NCBI GenBank assembly: GCA_028279445.1
Contig: JANQNT010000028.1
Location: forward strand, 1 to 64,000
Origin: Tepidamorphaceae bacterium
Lineage (GTDB): Bacteria > Pseudomonadota > Alphaproteobacteria > Rhizobiales > Tepidamorphaceae
Direction: 5' to 3'
Length of the DNA stretch: 64,000 nucleotides
Shown: positions 57,150 to 64,000 of the stretch, piece after piece
Layout of the letters: each line of letters starts with the position of its first letter
Numbering within the stretch: the stretch's first letter is position 1
Translations under genes and position numbers: made by a program
Notes under the pieces: generated by a model
What the model was told of the DNA's origin: nothing
Seen by the model: the letters and a program-made list of their open reading frames with translations, nothing else
Database searches by the model: none

Positions 57150-58634
57150 TCAGGCCAGGCCGGCGGAGAGTGCCTGCACCTTCTGGGTGGACTCATCCAC
57201 CAGCTTGGTCGCATCGGCGATCTCCGTAATGCCGTCATTGATGGCGCGCACGCCGTCGGCGGCAACCTGCATGCTCGACGACATCTCGTTGGTCGTCGCG
57301 GACTGCTCCTCCACCGAGGAGGAGATCGAGGCGGTAATCTCGTTGATCTTCACGATGGTGTCGGAGATCGCCTGAATGGCGGCAACGGCATCGCCCGTCG
57401 ACCCCTGCACATTGGCGATCTTCTGACCGATTTCCTCGGTCGCCTTGCCGGTCTGGCTGGCGAGGTCCTTCACTTCCGAGGCGACGACGGCGAAGCCCTT
57501 GCCCGCTTCGCCCGCACGCGCCGCCTCGATGGTGGCGTTGAGCGCCAGCAGATTGGTTTGCTCGGCGATGTCGGAAATCAGCTTGACGACGTTCTCGATC
57601 TCGCCGGCGGCAGCCGACAGGCCGGAGACGATGCGCGTCGAGTTCTCCGCTTCGGAAGCCGCATGCTGCGAGATGCTGGCGGCTTCCGTCACCTGACGGC
57701 TGATCTCGCTGACCGAGGTGACCAATTCCTCCAGCCCGGCGGCAACCGTCTGCACGTTGTCGGTGCACTGGCTGGAGGCCGCCGCGACATTGGCGGCCTG
57801 CTGATTGGTGGTCGAGACGGCCTGTGAAATCTGGCCGAGATCCTCGTCGATCTCACGCTGCGCTTCACCGCGCTTCTCGCGCCGCTCCATATCCGATGTG
57901 ATATCGGCTGCGAACTTGACCACCTTCACGGTCTCGCCCTGGTCGTTCTTGATCGGGTTGTAGGTGGCGCGCAGCCAGATCACCTCGCCGTTCTTCTTCA
58001 ACCGCTTGTATTCGCCGGTGTCGAACTGGCCGGAGCCGAGCCGCTTCCAGAACTCGGCGTATTCAGGGCTGTTGACAAGCTCGGCCTCGCCAAACATCCG
58101 GTGATGCTTGCCGACGATCTCGTCGAGCTTGTAGCCCATGGCCGCCTCGAAATTGGCGTTCGCCCAGATGATGGTTCCGTCCGGCTCGAACTCGATCACC
58201 GCCTGCGACTTGCCGACCGCTTCGACCAGGCGCCTGGCTTCCGTCCCTTCGATGCGTTCCGCGGCGTCGCGCCACTCCACCACCGTGCCGACCCGCGCGC
58301 CACCGTCCATGATGGGCTGGGCGACAAGATCGAACGGCGTGCCGCCAATCTCGATGGTCGCCTCATGGGTATCGGTCAACGCCGCCAGCATGGCGCGCTG
58401 GCTGTCCGGATTCCTGTGAAACACATCGATGCTCTGGCCGACCAGATTGCCGACGCTGAAATGCGGAAGATCCTTGCGGATGTCCGCCTCGGCGCCGCTC
58501 AGGAACGTCTTCAACGAGCCGTTCACATAGGCGATGATGTGGTCCTTGTCGGCCACCATCACATTGGCGGAAATGCTGTCCAGCGCATTGGCGAGAAGGC
58601 CGGAGTTGACCTTGCGGCTCAGGAAGTCGAGCAT
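57150..58634 (-). CDS. soluble PAS-domain methyl-accepting chemotaxis protein
   Basis: A 494-residue chemoreceptor without membrane segments. Two PAS domains occupy about 10-125 and 130-250 ([60 protein letters not shown], a PAC-type end). The signalling domain covers about 290-490 with the hairpin tip [20 protein letters not shown] followed by [15 protein letters not shown], which contacts CheA and CheW. There is no HAMP domain. Such cytosolic receptors sense internal redox or ligand state through PAS. No che genes are nearby. Confidence 0.94.
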   Translation of the reverse strand: MLDFLSRKVNSGLLANALDSISANVMVADKDHIIAYVNGSLKTFLSGAEADIRKDLPHFSVGNLVGQSIDVFHRNPDSQRAMLAALTDTHEATIEIGGTPFDLVAQPIMDGGARVGTVVEWRDAAERIEGTEARRLVEAVGKSQAVIEFEPDGTIIWANANFEAAMGYKLDEIVGKHHRMFGEAELVNSPEYAEFWKRLGSGQFDTGEYKRLKKNGEVIWLRATYNPIKNDQGETVKVVKFAADITSDMERREKRGEAQREIDEDLGQISQAVSTTNQQAANVAAASSQCTDNVQTVAAGLEELVTSVSEISRQVTEAASISQHAASEAENSTRIVSGLSAAAGEIENVVKLISDIAEQTNLLALNATIEAARAGEAGKGFAVVASEVKDLASQTGKATEEIGQKIANVQGSTGDAVAAIQAISDTIVKINEITASISSSVEEQSATTNEMSSSMQVAADGVRAINDGITEIADATKLVDESTQKVQALSAGLA

Positions 58635-58826
58635 CGATCTGCTACCTCAGGTTGTAATTCTTCATCATTGCTACCTTCACATGGTTAACAATTGGTTTCC
58701 GCTCCGCGGCGATCCGGACGTGACCATTTGCGCCATCGCGGCACGACCGGCCACATGCATTGCTTCGCTACCGGGAATGCGGCATGGCTTGGCGCAACGC
58801 ACGGATCAAGGGAGAGCGGAACGGAG

Positions 58827-59672
58827 ATGACGGCAGATCTGGAGACACTATCCCGCTGGCAGAGCCACGGTGGCACCCAATTCGTCTATCGGCATGCTTC
58901 GCAAGCCTGTCGATGCGACATGACCTTCTCGCTGTTCCTGCCGCCGCAAGCGGAAGATGGTCCCTGCCCGTTGCTGATCTATCTCTCGGGCCTGACCTGT
59001 ACCCACGCCAATGTGACGGAGAAGGGCGAGTTCCGCGCCGCCGCCGCCCGGCACGGTCTGGCCATCCTGTGCCCGGACACCAGCCCGCGCGGCGACGGCA
59101 TCCCCGATGACGAGGCTTACAATTTCGGCACCGGAGCCGGCTTCTATGTCGATGCGAGCGAGGCGCCATACGATACCAACTACCGCATGGCGTCCTACGT
59201 GTCCGACGAGTTGCCGGCGATCGTCGTCGACCATGCCGGCATCGACGCCGGCCGCCAGTCGATCTTCGGGCATTCCATGGGCGGGCACGGCGCAATCGTC
59301 ACGGCGCTGCGCCATTCGGGGCGGTTCCGCTCGGTCTCGGCCTTTGCGCCGATCTGCGCACCCTCCAGCACCGAGTGGTCGCAAAAGGCATTTGCCCGCT
59401 ATCTCGGCTCCGACGAGACGGCGTGGCGGGCCTGGGACAGTGTCGCGCTGATCGAGGATGGCGCGCGTGTCGGGGAGCTGCTGGTCGATCAGGGCGAGGC
59501 CGACGAGTTCCTGGAGTCCGGACTGCGGCCGTGGCTGCTCAAGGAAGCGTGCGCGCAAGCGGGCATCCCGCTCACCCTCAACATGCGCGAAGGCTACGAT
59601 CACTCCTACTACTTCATCTCCAGCTTCATGTCGGAGCACGTCGCCTGGCACGCCGAGCGGCTCAAGGCATGA
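58827..59672 (+). CDS. fghA: S-formylglutathione hydrolase
   Basis: A 281-residue serine hydrolase of the esterase D family. The nucleophile is Ser150 in FGHSMGGHGAI; PLLIYLSGLTCTHANVTEKG, CPDTSPRGDGIPDDE and DHSYYFISSFMSEH (with the catalytic histidine) are characteristic. It releases formate and glutathione from the product of the class III alcohol dehydrogenase. ATG at 58827 follows AAGGGAGAG. Stop overlaps the next start by 4 bp. Confidence 0.95.
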   Translation: MTADLETLSRWQSHGGTQFVYRHASQACRCDMTFSLFLPPQAEDGPCPLLIYLSGLTCTHANVTEKGEFRAAAARHGLAILCPDTSPRGDGIPDDEAYNFGTGAGFYVDASEAPYDTNYRMASYVSDELPAIVVDHAGIDAGRQSIFGHSMGGHGAIVTALRHSGRFRSVSAFAPICAPSSTEWSQKAFARYLGSDETAWRAWDSVALIEDGARVGELLVDQGEADEFLESGLRPWLLKEACAQAGIPLTLNMREGYDHSYYFISSFMSEHVAWHAERLKA

Positions 59673-60271
59673 CCGACGGCGACCCTGAATCCGCAGGCGC
59701 CGCGAAGACACTCGACCAGGTCTATGCGCATGTATGGTCGCTGCTTGAGGAAGGCACCCGCCAGCGAAGCTCGCCGTTCCACACCCCGACGCTGGCGACG
59801 GTCGCCGGGGACGGCACCGCGCAGGCGCGCACCGTCGTGCTGCGCGAAGCCGTGCGCAAGGAGCAGCGGTTGCGTTTCAATACCGACCTGCGCGCGCCCA
59901 AGCACTCTGAGATGGCGGCCGACAGCCGCATCGCGCTGCATGTCTACGACGCGGCGCGCAAGACACAGGTGCGCGTCAGCGGCGCCGTGACGCTCAGCGC
60001 GGGCGATGCGCGTGCGTCGGATGTTTGGGCCGGGATGCGGGCGATGTCGCGGGAGTGCTACCGGCAAGGCTGCGCTCCGGGCAGCGTGCTGGAGAGCCCT
60101 CAGTCGTTTCCGCGCGGCGCACTCGACGACGAGGCCGGGTTCGGCAATTTCGTGGTCGCCGATGTCACGGTCGAGACGCTCGACTGGCTCTATCTGCTGC
60201 ACTCCGGCCACATCCGGGCAGGCTTCGACCTGCGCCAGTCGCCGGTCAAGGCAGAATGGCGCGCGCCCTGA
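59669..60271 (+). CDS. pyridoxamine 5'-phosphate oxidase-like FMN-binding protein
   Basis: A 200-residue split-barrel flavoprotein. LATVAGDGTAQARTVVLREA and HSEMAADSRIALHVYDAARK carry the FMN-binding pattern of PdxH-related proteins; WLYLLHSGHIRAGFDL is the C-terminal end. It lacks the RLP-type C-terminus of true PdxH, so it more likely belongs to the Alr4036-like group of unknown substrate. Coupled to fghA by a 4-bp overlap. Confidence 0.85.
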   Translation: MTDGDPESAGAAKTLDQVYAHVWSLLEEGTRQRSSPFHTPTLATVAGDGTAQARTVVLREAVRKEQRLRFNTDLRAPKHSEMAADSRIALHVYDAARKTQVRVSGAVTLSAGDARASDVWAGMRAMSRECYRQGCAPGSVLESPQSFPRGALDDEAGFGNFVVADVTVETLDWLYLLHSGHIRAGFDLRQSPVKAEWRAP

Positions 60272-60278
60272 AACGGCT

Positions 60279-60300
60279 TAGGCTGTCTCGACAGTCAGGG
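60279..60300 (+). repeat. dispersed TAGGCTGTATCGACA repeat, variant copy
   Basis: TAGGCTGTCTCGACAGTCAG with CTGTC/GACAG pairing. Related to the copies at 18711 and 61558. Confidence 0.6.
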
Positions 60301-60403
60301 CCCCAAGCTGCCAACAGATGAACGTGCATTGCATCGACACGCCCCACGGGTTATCGCATGCTGCGATATGACAACGAGATGACAGCGCTTTGCGGGGGCA
60401 TGG

Positions 60404-60985
60404 GTGGCGTTACGGGTCTTGAGACTGGTCGGAATCGGCCTGGCGATCGCCTATGCAGGCTGGAACCTGCATCACGAATACACCCTGAAGTTCTTCCATG
60501 CCGGCGCTTTGAACATTGCCACCTGGCGTGCGCTCAACGCCGACAGTGACGGGGCGGCGATTGTCGCGCTCAACAACGCCGAGCTGATGATTCCGCGCCA
60601 TCCGCTGCCCTGCGGCGCACCGCCGGATGCGGTGGCGTTCCCGGCCAATTGCGACTTCTTCGGTGGCGACTTCGGCGGCAAGGCGCGCAACTGCGACTAC
60701 TGGTGGCTGGGGCGCCAGTGCTTCGTCTACTACGTGCCGGCGGCCATCTATGACCAACCCGCCTTGCGCGGACGCATTCTGCGCGCCCTGTCTCATCCCT
60801 GCGAGGTGCTCTTCGATCCCCGCCTTGGCACCGAAAGCGCCGAGGAGGCGGTCGACGACTTCGCCGCCCGGGCACGGCATGCCTTTGGCTGCGAAGGGTC
60901 CTGGCTGGATCTCACGCAGGAGGTGCAGCTCTACATCATCGGCGCCGACGGCCGTCACCGCATGCGCACCATCGAGATGCTGTGA
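60404..60985 (+). CDS. membrane-anchored protein of unknown function, first gene of a two-gene unit
   Basis: A 193-residue product. A hydrophobic N-terminal segment (residues 3-18, LRVLRLVGIGLAIAYAGW) acts as anchor or signal. The rest is rich in cysteine and aromatic residues: MIPRHPLPCGAPP, FPANCDFFGGDFGGKARNCD, YWWLGRQCFVYYV, LSHPCEVLF, HAFGCEGSW. The six cysteines suggest an extracytoplasmic disulfide-bonded domain. I recognise no family. The start is GTG 60404 and could be internal to a longer frame. Its stop overlaps the start of the next gene (TGATG). Confidence 0.65.
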   Translation: MALRVLRLVGIGLAIAYAGWNLHHEYTLKFFHAGALNIATWRALNADSDGAAIVALNNAELMIPRHPLPCGAPPDAVAFPANCDFFGGDFGGKARNCDYWWLGRQCFVYYVPAAIYDQPALRGRILRALSHPCEVLFDPRLGTESAEEAVDDFAARARHAFGCEGSWLDLTQEVQLYIIGADGRHRMRTIEML

Positions 60986-61560
60986 TGACCAAGACGGTGA
61001 CCTTCAACTACCTCAAGGGCGGCATCGTCGGCCATGCCAGCGTGACGCTGTCCGACGGCTCAAGCGCGATGACGCTGAGCAGTTCCGCCGATATCAGCGG
61101 CTTGCCGCTGGGTGTCTACTCCACCCGGCACGAGCAGTTCCGCCAATGGGCCTCGACCAAGTACATCCGCAAGTCGGTGGTGATTGACGATGCCACCTAC
61201 GCGCATGTGAAGACCTACTTTGACTCGGTCCGCGAGACGCGTTCCGACTACGGCTACCTGTTCGGCACCAACTGCCTCGACTTCACCGAAGAGGTCTACA
61301 AGATGATCGGCGGCGAGGGCAGCGTCGCCAACATGTTCACGCATTCGGAACTGTCCGGGCCGCTGGCCGGGCTGGTGCTGCAATGGCGCGGCGGCGGCGC
61401 TCATGCCGCTCCATCGATGCCGCCACCCGACCTCGTCTATGCCGACCGGGTGGACGCCGATTTCGGCGTTTCCGGCGGCATCGTGCTGCTGGCGACGGTG
61501 GTCTTTGCCGTGCTGCTGGCGGTTCCGCCACGAACGCTCTGGCGTCGGGCGAGGGGCTAG
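60985..61560 (+). CDS. papain-fold-like hydrolase candidate with C-terminal membrane anchor
   Basis: A 191-residue product. The N-terminal part has KGGIVGHASVTLSDGS, with a histidine in a strand, and about 75 residues later FGTNCLDFTEEVYKMIGG. A His in a GHxxV strand followed by Asn-Cys in a helix is the layout of permuted NlpC/P60 or LRAT-like enzymes. A proline-rich linker (APSMPPPDL) and a hydrophobic segment near 164-184 (GGIVLLATVVFAVLLAV) end in RTLWRRARG. The function (lipid, peptide or amide hydrolysis) is only a guess. Translationally coupled to the Cys-rich anchored protein. Confidence 0.7.
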   Translation: MTKTVTFNYLKGGIVGHASVTLSDGSSAMTLSSSADISGLPLGVYSTRHEQFRQWASTKYIRKSVVIDDATYAHVKTYFDSVRETRSDYGYLFGTNCLDFTEEVYKMIGGEGSVANMFTHSELSGPLAGLVLQWRGGGAHAAPSMPPPDLVYADRVDADFGVSGGIVLLATVVFAVLLAVPPRTLWRRARG

Positions 61561-61692
61561 GCTGTATCGACAGTCAGGTTTCGGGCGTGGCGCGAAGCTA
61601 GCGGTGATCACACCGCGTCGCGTCACGCGCCTTGCTGGGACGAAAAACTCCGGCGCTCAAATGATTCAATCAGAGCAAGACATGCTCTAAGT
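61558..61692. repeat. composite intergenic repeat after the two-gene unit
   Basis: It begins TAGGCTGTATCGACAGTC at 61558, exactly at the stop codon, and ends in the AGAGCA-AGACA-TGCTCT hairpin at 61672-61688. Between them GGGACGAAAAACTCCGGCGC and CAAATGATTCAATCAGAGC are words of a kind I have seen often between Rhizobiales genes. It separates the two-gene unit from the convergent MMPL gene. Confidence 0.6.
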
Positions 61693-63965
61693 CAGGCCCG
61701 AGCGCCGCGAAGGCGCCGCGTGACCGCGATCAGCGCCGGCAGGAACAGCAGATCGCCGATCAGGGCGGCCGCCAGCACCAACACCATCAACTGGCCATAG
61801 AGTTGGGCCATCGGCAGCGGGCTCAGCATGGTCACGCCGCCGGCCATCAGCGCCAGCGTCGCGATGATCAGTGCCGGACCGACGCGTCGGACCGTGTCGC
61901 CCAGCGCGTCATGCCAGTTGGCACCGTCTCGCACACCCCGGTAGTGATGGTTCAGCATGTGAATGGTGCTGTCCACGGCGATGCCGAAACTGATCGTGAA
62001 GACGATGATCGAGGTGAACTGCAACTCCTTGCCGGTCAGATAGAGATAGGCGCCGGCAACGGAGATCGGCAGCAGGTTCGGCAGCACCGACAGCAGGCTG
62101 GCGCGTAGCGAGCGCAGCGAGATACCGATCAGCGCGATGATGACGATAATGGCGGTCAGCAGGCTGCGGTTGAGCGCGCCGATCATCTCATGGGCGGAGC
62201 GGGCCGATTGCAGCGCGATGCCGGTGAGCTCGAAACGTGCCTGCGGGTGCATCGCTCGCAGATCGGCGAGCTTGGACGCAAGCTGCTCCTCCAGCGCCAG
62301 CAGTTCGCTGGCCTCGATATCCGGCATCTGTCCGGTGACCAGCGCAGCGCCCTGCCGCGGCAGGACAACGCGCGCAAAGGCGTCCGCGCCCTCGCCATTG
62401 ACCAGTGCCAGCAGCTCTTCCACGCCATGCCCATTGTCGCGGTAGAAGCGTGCGATGCGCTCCAGCGACCAAACGTCCCGCAGCAACGGTTCGCCTTCGA
62501 GCACCGCATGGGCGTCGCCGATCATCGACAGCGTCCGCGGCCCGACCGGATTGTCGCCTGGCTGCCAGGTCACGAACAACCGCAAGGTGCTGGATCCGGC
62601 AAGACGTTCATCCAGAATCCGCGAGGCCCGCTCCACCTCGGTCCCGTTGGGCAGGTTGGCGCCATAGCGGAATTGCGGCTGGTTCTGCGCGTACAGGGCG
62701 GCGCAAAGACCGAAGATCGCGATACCCGCCGCCGCCACCGGTACCGCGCGGGCCCTGACGAGGCGCGCGGTGGCCGCTGAGATGGTGACGCTCCATCCGG
62801 CGAGATCGGCCAAGCGATGTCCGCGCCGGACCGGTCCCGCGCCACGCAGGACGTAAACGCCGAGCGCCGGCAGCAGCGTCAGTACCACGAGGCAGGCGAG
62901 CGTCGTGCCGACAGCGGCGGTCAGGCCGAAACCGGTGATCGCCGGGCGGCCGGCGAGCAACAGCGTCGACAGGGCAATCGCCGTAGTCGCCGCGGTCATG
63001 GCGGTCGCCGGTCCCACCCGGGTGACCGCGGCGCGCAACGCACCTTTCGTATCCTCGCCACGTTCGAAGGCGCGGCTGACCGCCAGCAGCAGATGGATCG
63101 CGTTGGAGAAGGTGATCACCATGACGAGACTCGGCACCACATTGGTGATGACGGTGATCTTCTGACCGGCCCAGCCCATGCCGCCGACAAGCCAGATGCC
63201 GGCAATGGCCGGAGGAAGCACCGCCAGCAGCAGATAGCGCCAGTCGCGGAAATAGGCCCAGGACAGCAGCACCGACAGGGCGAAGGCGGTGAAGCGGAAC
63301 ACCAGTTGGTCGCTGGTCAGGATGGCGACGATGGTCGAGCGGATCGCCGGCAGGCCGGTCATCGCGACGCTCAGACCATGGCGCTCGACAAGCGGCTGGG
63401 CTGCGGCACGCAACTCATCACCGACACGGCGAATGGCATCGAGGTCGGCAGAGGCTTCCGACAGCGTGATCACCATGAGGGCGAGCCGCGCATCTTCCGA
63501 CAATAGCTTGCCGGCAACCAAGGGATGCGCCGCGACCTCGGCGCGCAGCGCGGCGAGATCGGTGCCGGCGTCGATGGCAAAGGGGAACAGCTCAGGCGCG
63601 GTTGCCTCCGGGCCTGGCGGCGGTAGCCTGGCGGAGAACATCGACAACACACCCGAAACGCCATCGATAAGCCGGGCATCGAGCGCGAAGTCGCGTAGTG
63701 CGCCGAGGCGCTTGGCCGTGAACAGGTCCGCCCCGTCCAGAACGACATAAATATCGCGCTCGCTCGCCGCGAAGTGCTGCGTCATGTCCTCCAGCGTCGC
63801 GTAGTCCGGTGTGTCGGCGCGGAACACCTCGCGGATGTCGCTGGAAAAGCCGATGCGTGTGAAGCCCGCAATGGCCAAGGCGGTGATCACGGCCAGCACG
63901 GCCAAGACGATGCCTGGGTGACGCAGCGAGAGCAGACCGATCCGCTCGATGCCGAAACCGAACAT
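61692..63965 (-). CDS. MMPL/RND-superfamily exporter
   Basis: A 757-residue membrane protein with an RND-like repeat: one membrane segment near the N-terminus (about 18-36), a periplasmic domain of about 170 residues, about five clustered segments (about 215-390), a segment near 415-435, a second periplasmic domain and five more segments (about 605-745). SFGIAVDSTIHMLNHHYRGV and VVPSLVMVITFSNAIHLLLA are the MMPL membrane blocks. Members move lipids, hopanoids or other hydrophobic compounds with the proton gradient. It lacks the extra length of HpnN. AGGGA precedes the ATG. Confidence 0.9.
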   Translation of the reverse strand: MFGFGIERIGLLSLRHPGIVLAVLAVITALAIAGFTRIGFSSDIREVFRADTPDYATLEDMTQHFAASERDIYVVLDGADLFTAKRLGALRDFALDARLIDGVSGVLSMFSARLPPPGPEATAPELFPFAIDAGTDLAALRAEVAAHPLVAGKLLSEDARLALMVITLSEASADLDAIRRVGDELRAAAQPLVERHGLSVAMTGLPAIRSTIVAILTSDQLVFRFTAFALSVLLSWAYFRDWRYLLLAVLPPAIAGIWLVGGMGWAGQKITVITNVVPSLVMVITFSNAIHLLLAVSRAFERGEDTKGALRAAVTRVGPATAMTAATTAIALSTLLLAGRPAITGFGLTAAVGTTLACLVVLTLLPALGVYVLRGAGPVRRGHRLADLAGWSVTISAATARLVRARAVPVAAAGIAIFGLCAALYAQNQPQFRYGANLPNGTEVERASRILDERLAGSSTLRLFVTWQPGDNPVGPRTLSMIGDAHAVLEGEPLLRDVWSLERIARFYRDNGHGVEELLALVNGEGADAFARVVLPRQGAALVTGQMPDIEASELLALEEQLASKLADLRAMHPQARFELTGIALQSARSAHEMIGALNRSLLTAIIVIIALIGISLRSLRASLLSVLPNLLPISVAGAYLYLTGKELQFTSIIVFTISFGIAVDSTIHMLNHHYRGVRDGANWHDALGDTVRRVGPALIIATLALMAGGVTMLSPLPMAQLYGQLMVLVLAAALIGDLLFLPALIAVTRRLRGARA

Positions 63966-64000
63966 CAGTCCCTGCCCGCACGCAATGACATCGCCGGCAC

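Overview
The window is about 66-67% G+C and reads as chromosomal DNA of an alphaproteobacterium of the order Hyphomicrobiales (Rhizobiales). The main grounds are the pckA / ChvI-ChvG / short HprK / PTS EIIA / HPr / ahcY block, a DivL-type kinase with tyrosine at the phospho-acceptor position followed by a TsaE-AmgK fusion, murU, and alphaproteobacterial addB-addA, plus several dispersed palindromic repeats of the type common in this group. I cannot name the genus. There is no rRNA, CRISPR array, prophage or complete insertion sequence.

Layout. 0-9 kb: a tRNA-Ser, msrA, two cell-wall enzymes (mepA and a small L,D-transpeptidase), a YtoQ-like protein, lepA and a Sel1-repeat secreted protein. 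A 382-bp transposon-like element without transposase lies at 4650-5031 and carries one small membrane-protein gene. 8.5-18.7 kb: gamma-glutamyltransferase and pckA, a HugZ-like flavoprotein, then the ChvI/ChvG two-component system running into HprK, EIIA and HPr (carbon/nitrogen-responsive PTS without sugar transport) and ahcY behind an A+T-rich dyad. 19-30.4 kb: divL, tsaE-amgK, murU, addB and addA, mostly with overlapping stops and starts: cell-cycle signalling, tRNA modification, cell-wall recycling and double-strand-break repair. 30.4-39.4 kb: def, fmt and truA face a lysine/arginine block (dapE, dapD, a HAD phosphatase, argB, a D-amino-acid aminotransferase). A short-chain dehydrogenase and several repeats sit between dapE and dapD. 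39.4-45.3 kb: a branched-chain-amino-acid-type ABC transporter whose two permeases are fused, and an orphan TAXI binding protein. 45.3-52.3 kb: inner-core LPS heptose genes (waaF, hldD, waaC and the divergent hldE), with a SAF-domain dehydrogenase and a DUF808 membrane protein coupled to hldE. 52.4-64 kb: a RelE/ParE toxin-antitoxin pair with its own operator, glutathione-dependent formaldehyde oxidation (class III alcohol dehydrogenase and S-formylglutathione hydrolase), UspA, a BCCT transporter, a soluble PAS chemoreceptor, a pyridoxamine-oxidase-like flavoprotein, a two-gene unit of unknown function and an MMPL/RND exporter.

Most of the window is housekeeping. The most unusual items are the cargo-carrying mini-element at 4.6-5.0 kb, inserted in and interrupting a palindromic repeat with a 9-bp target duplication; a dispersed repeat whose hairpin keeps pairing while its sequence changes; a partial duplication of the dapD 3' end around one copy of that repeat; the dyad before ahcY; and the two-gene unit at 60.4-61.6 kb, whose second product has a His...Asn-Cys arrangement like permuted papain-fold hydrolases. 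No complete new multi-gene system is evident to me. Family names rest on reading motifs, not on database searches.
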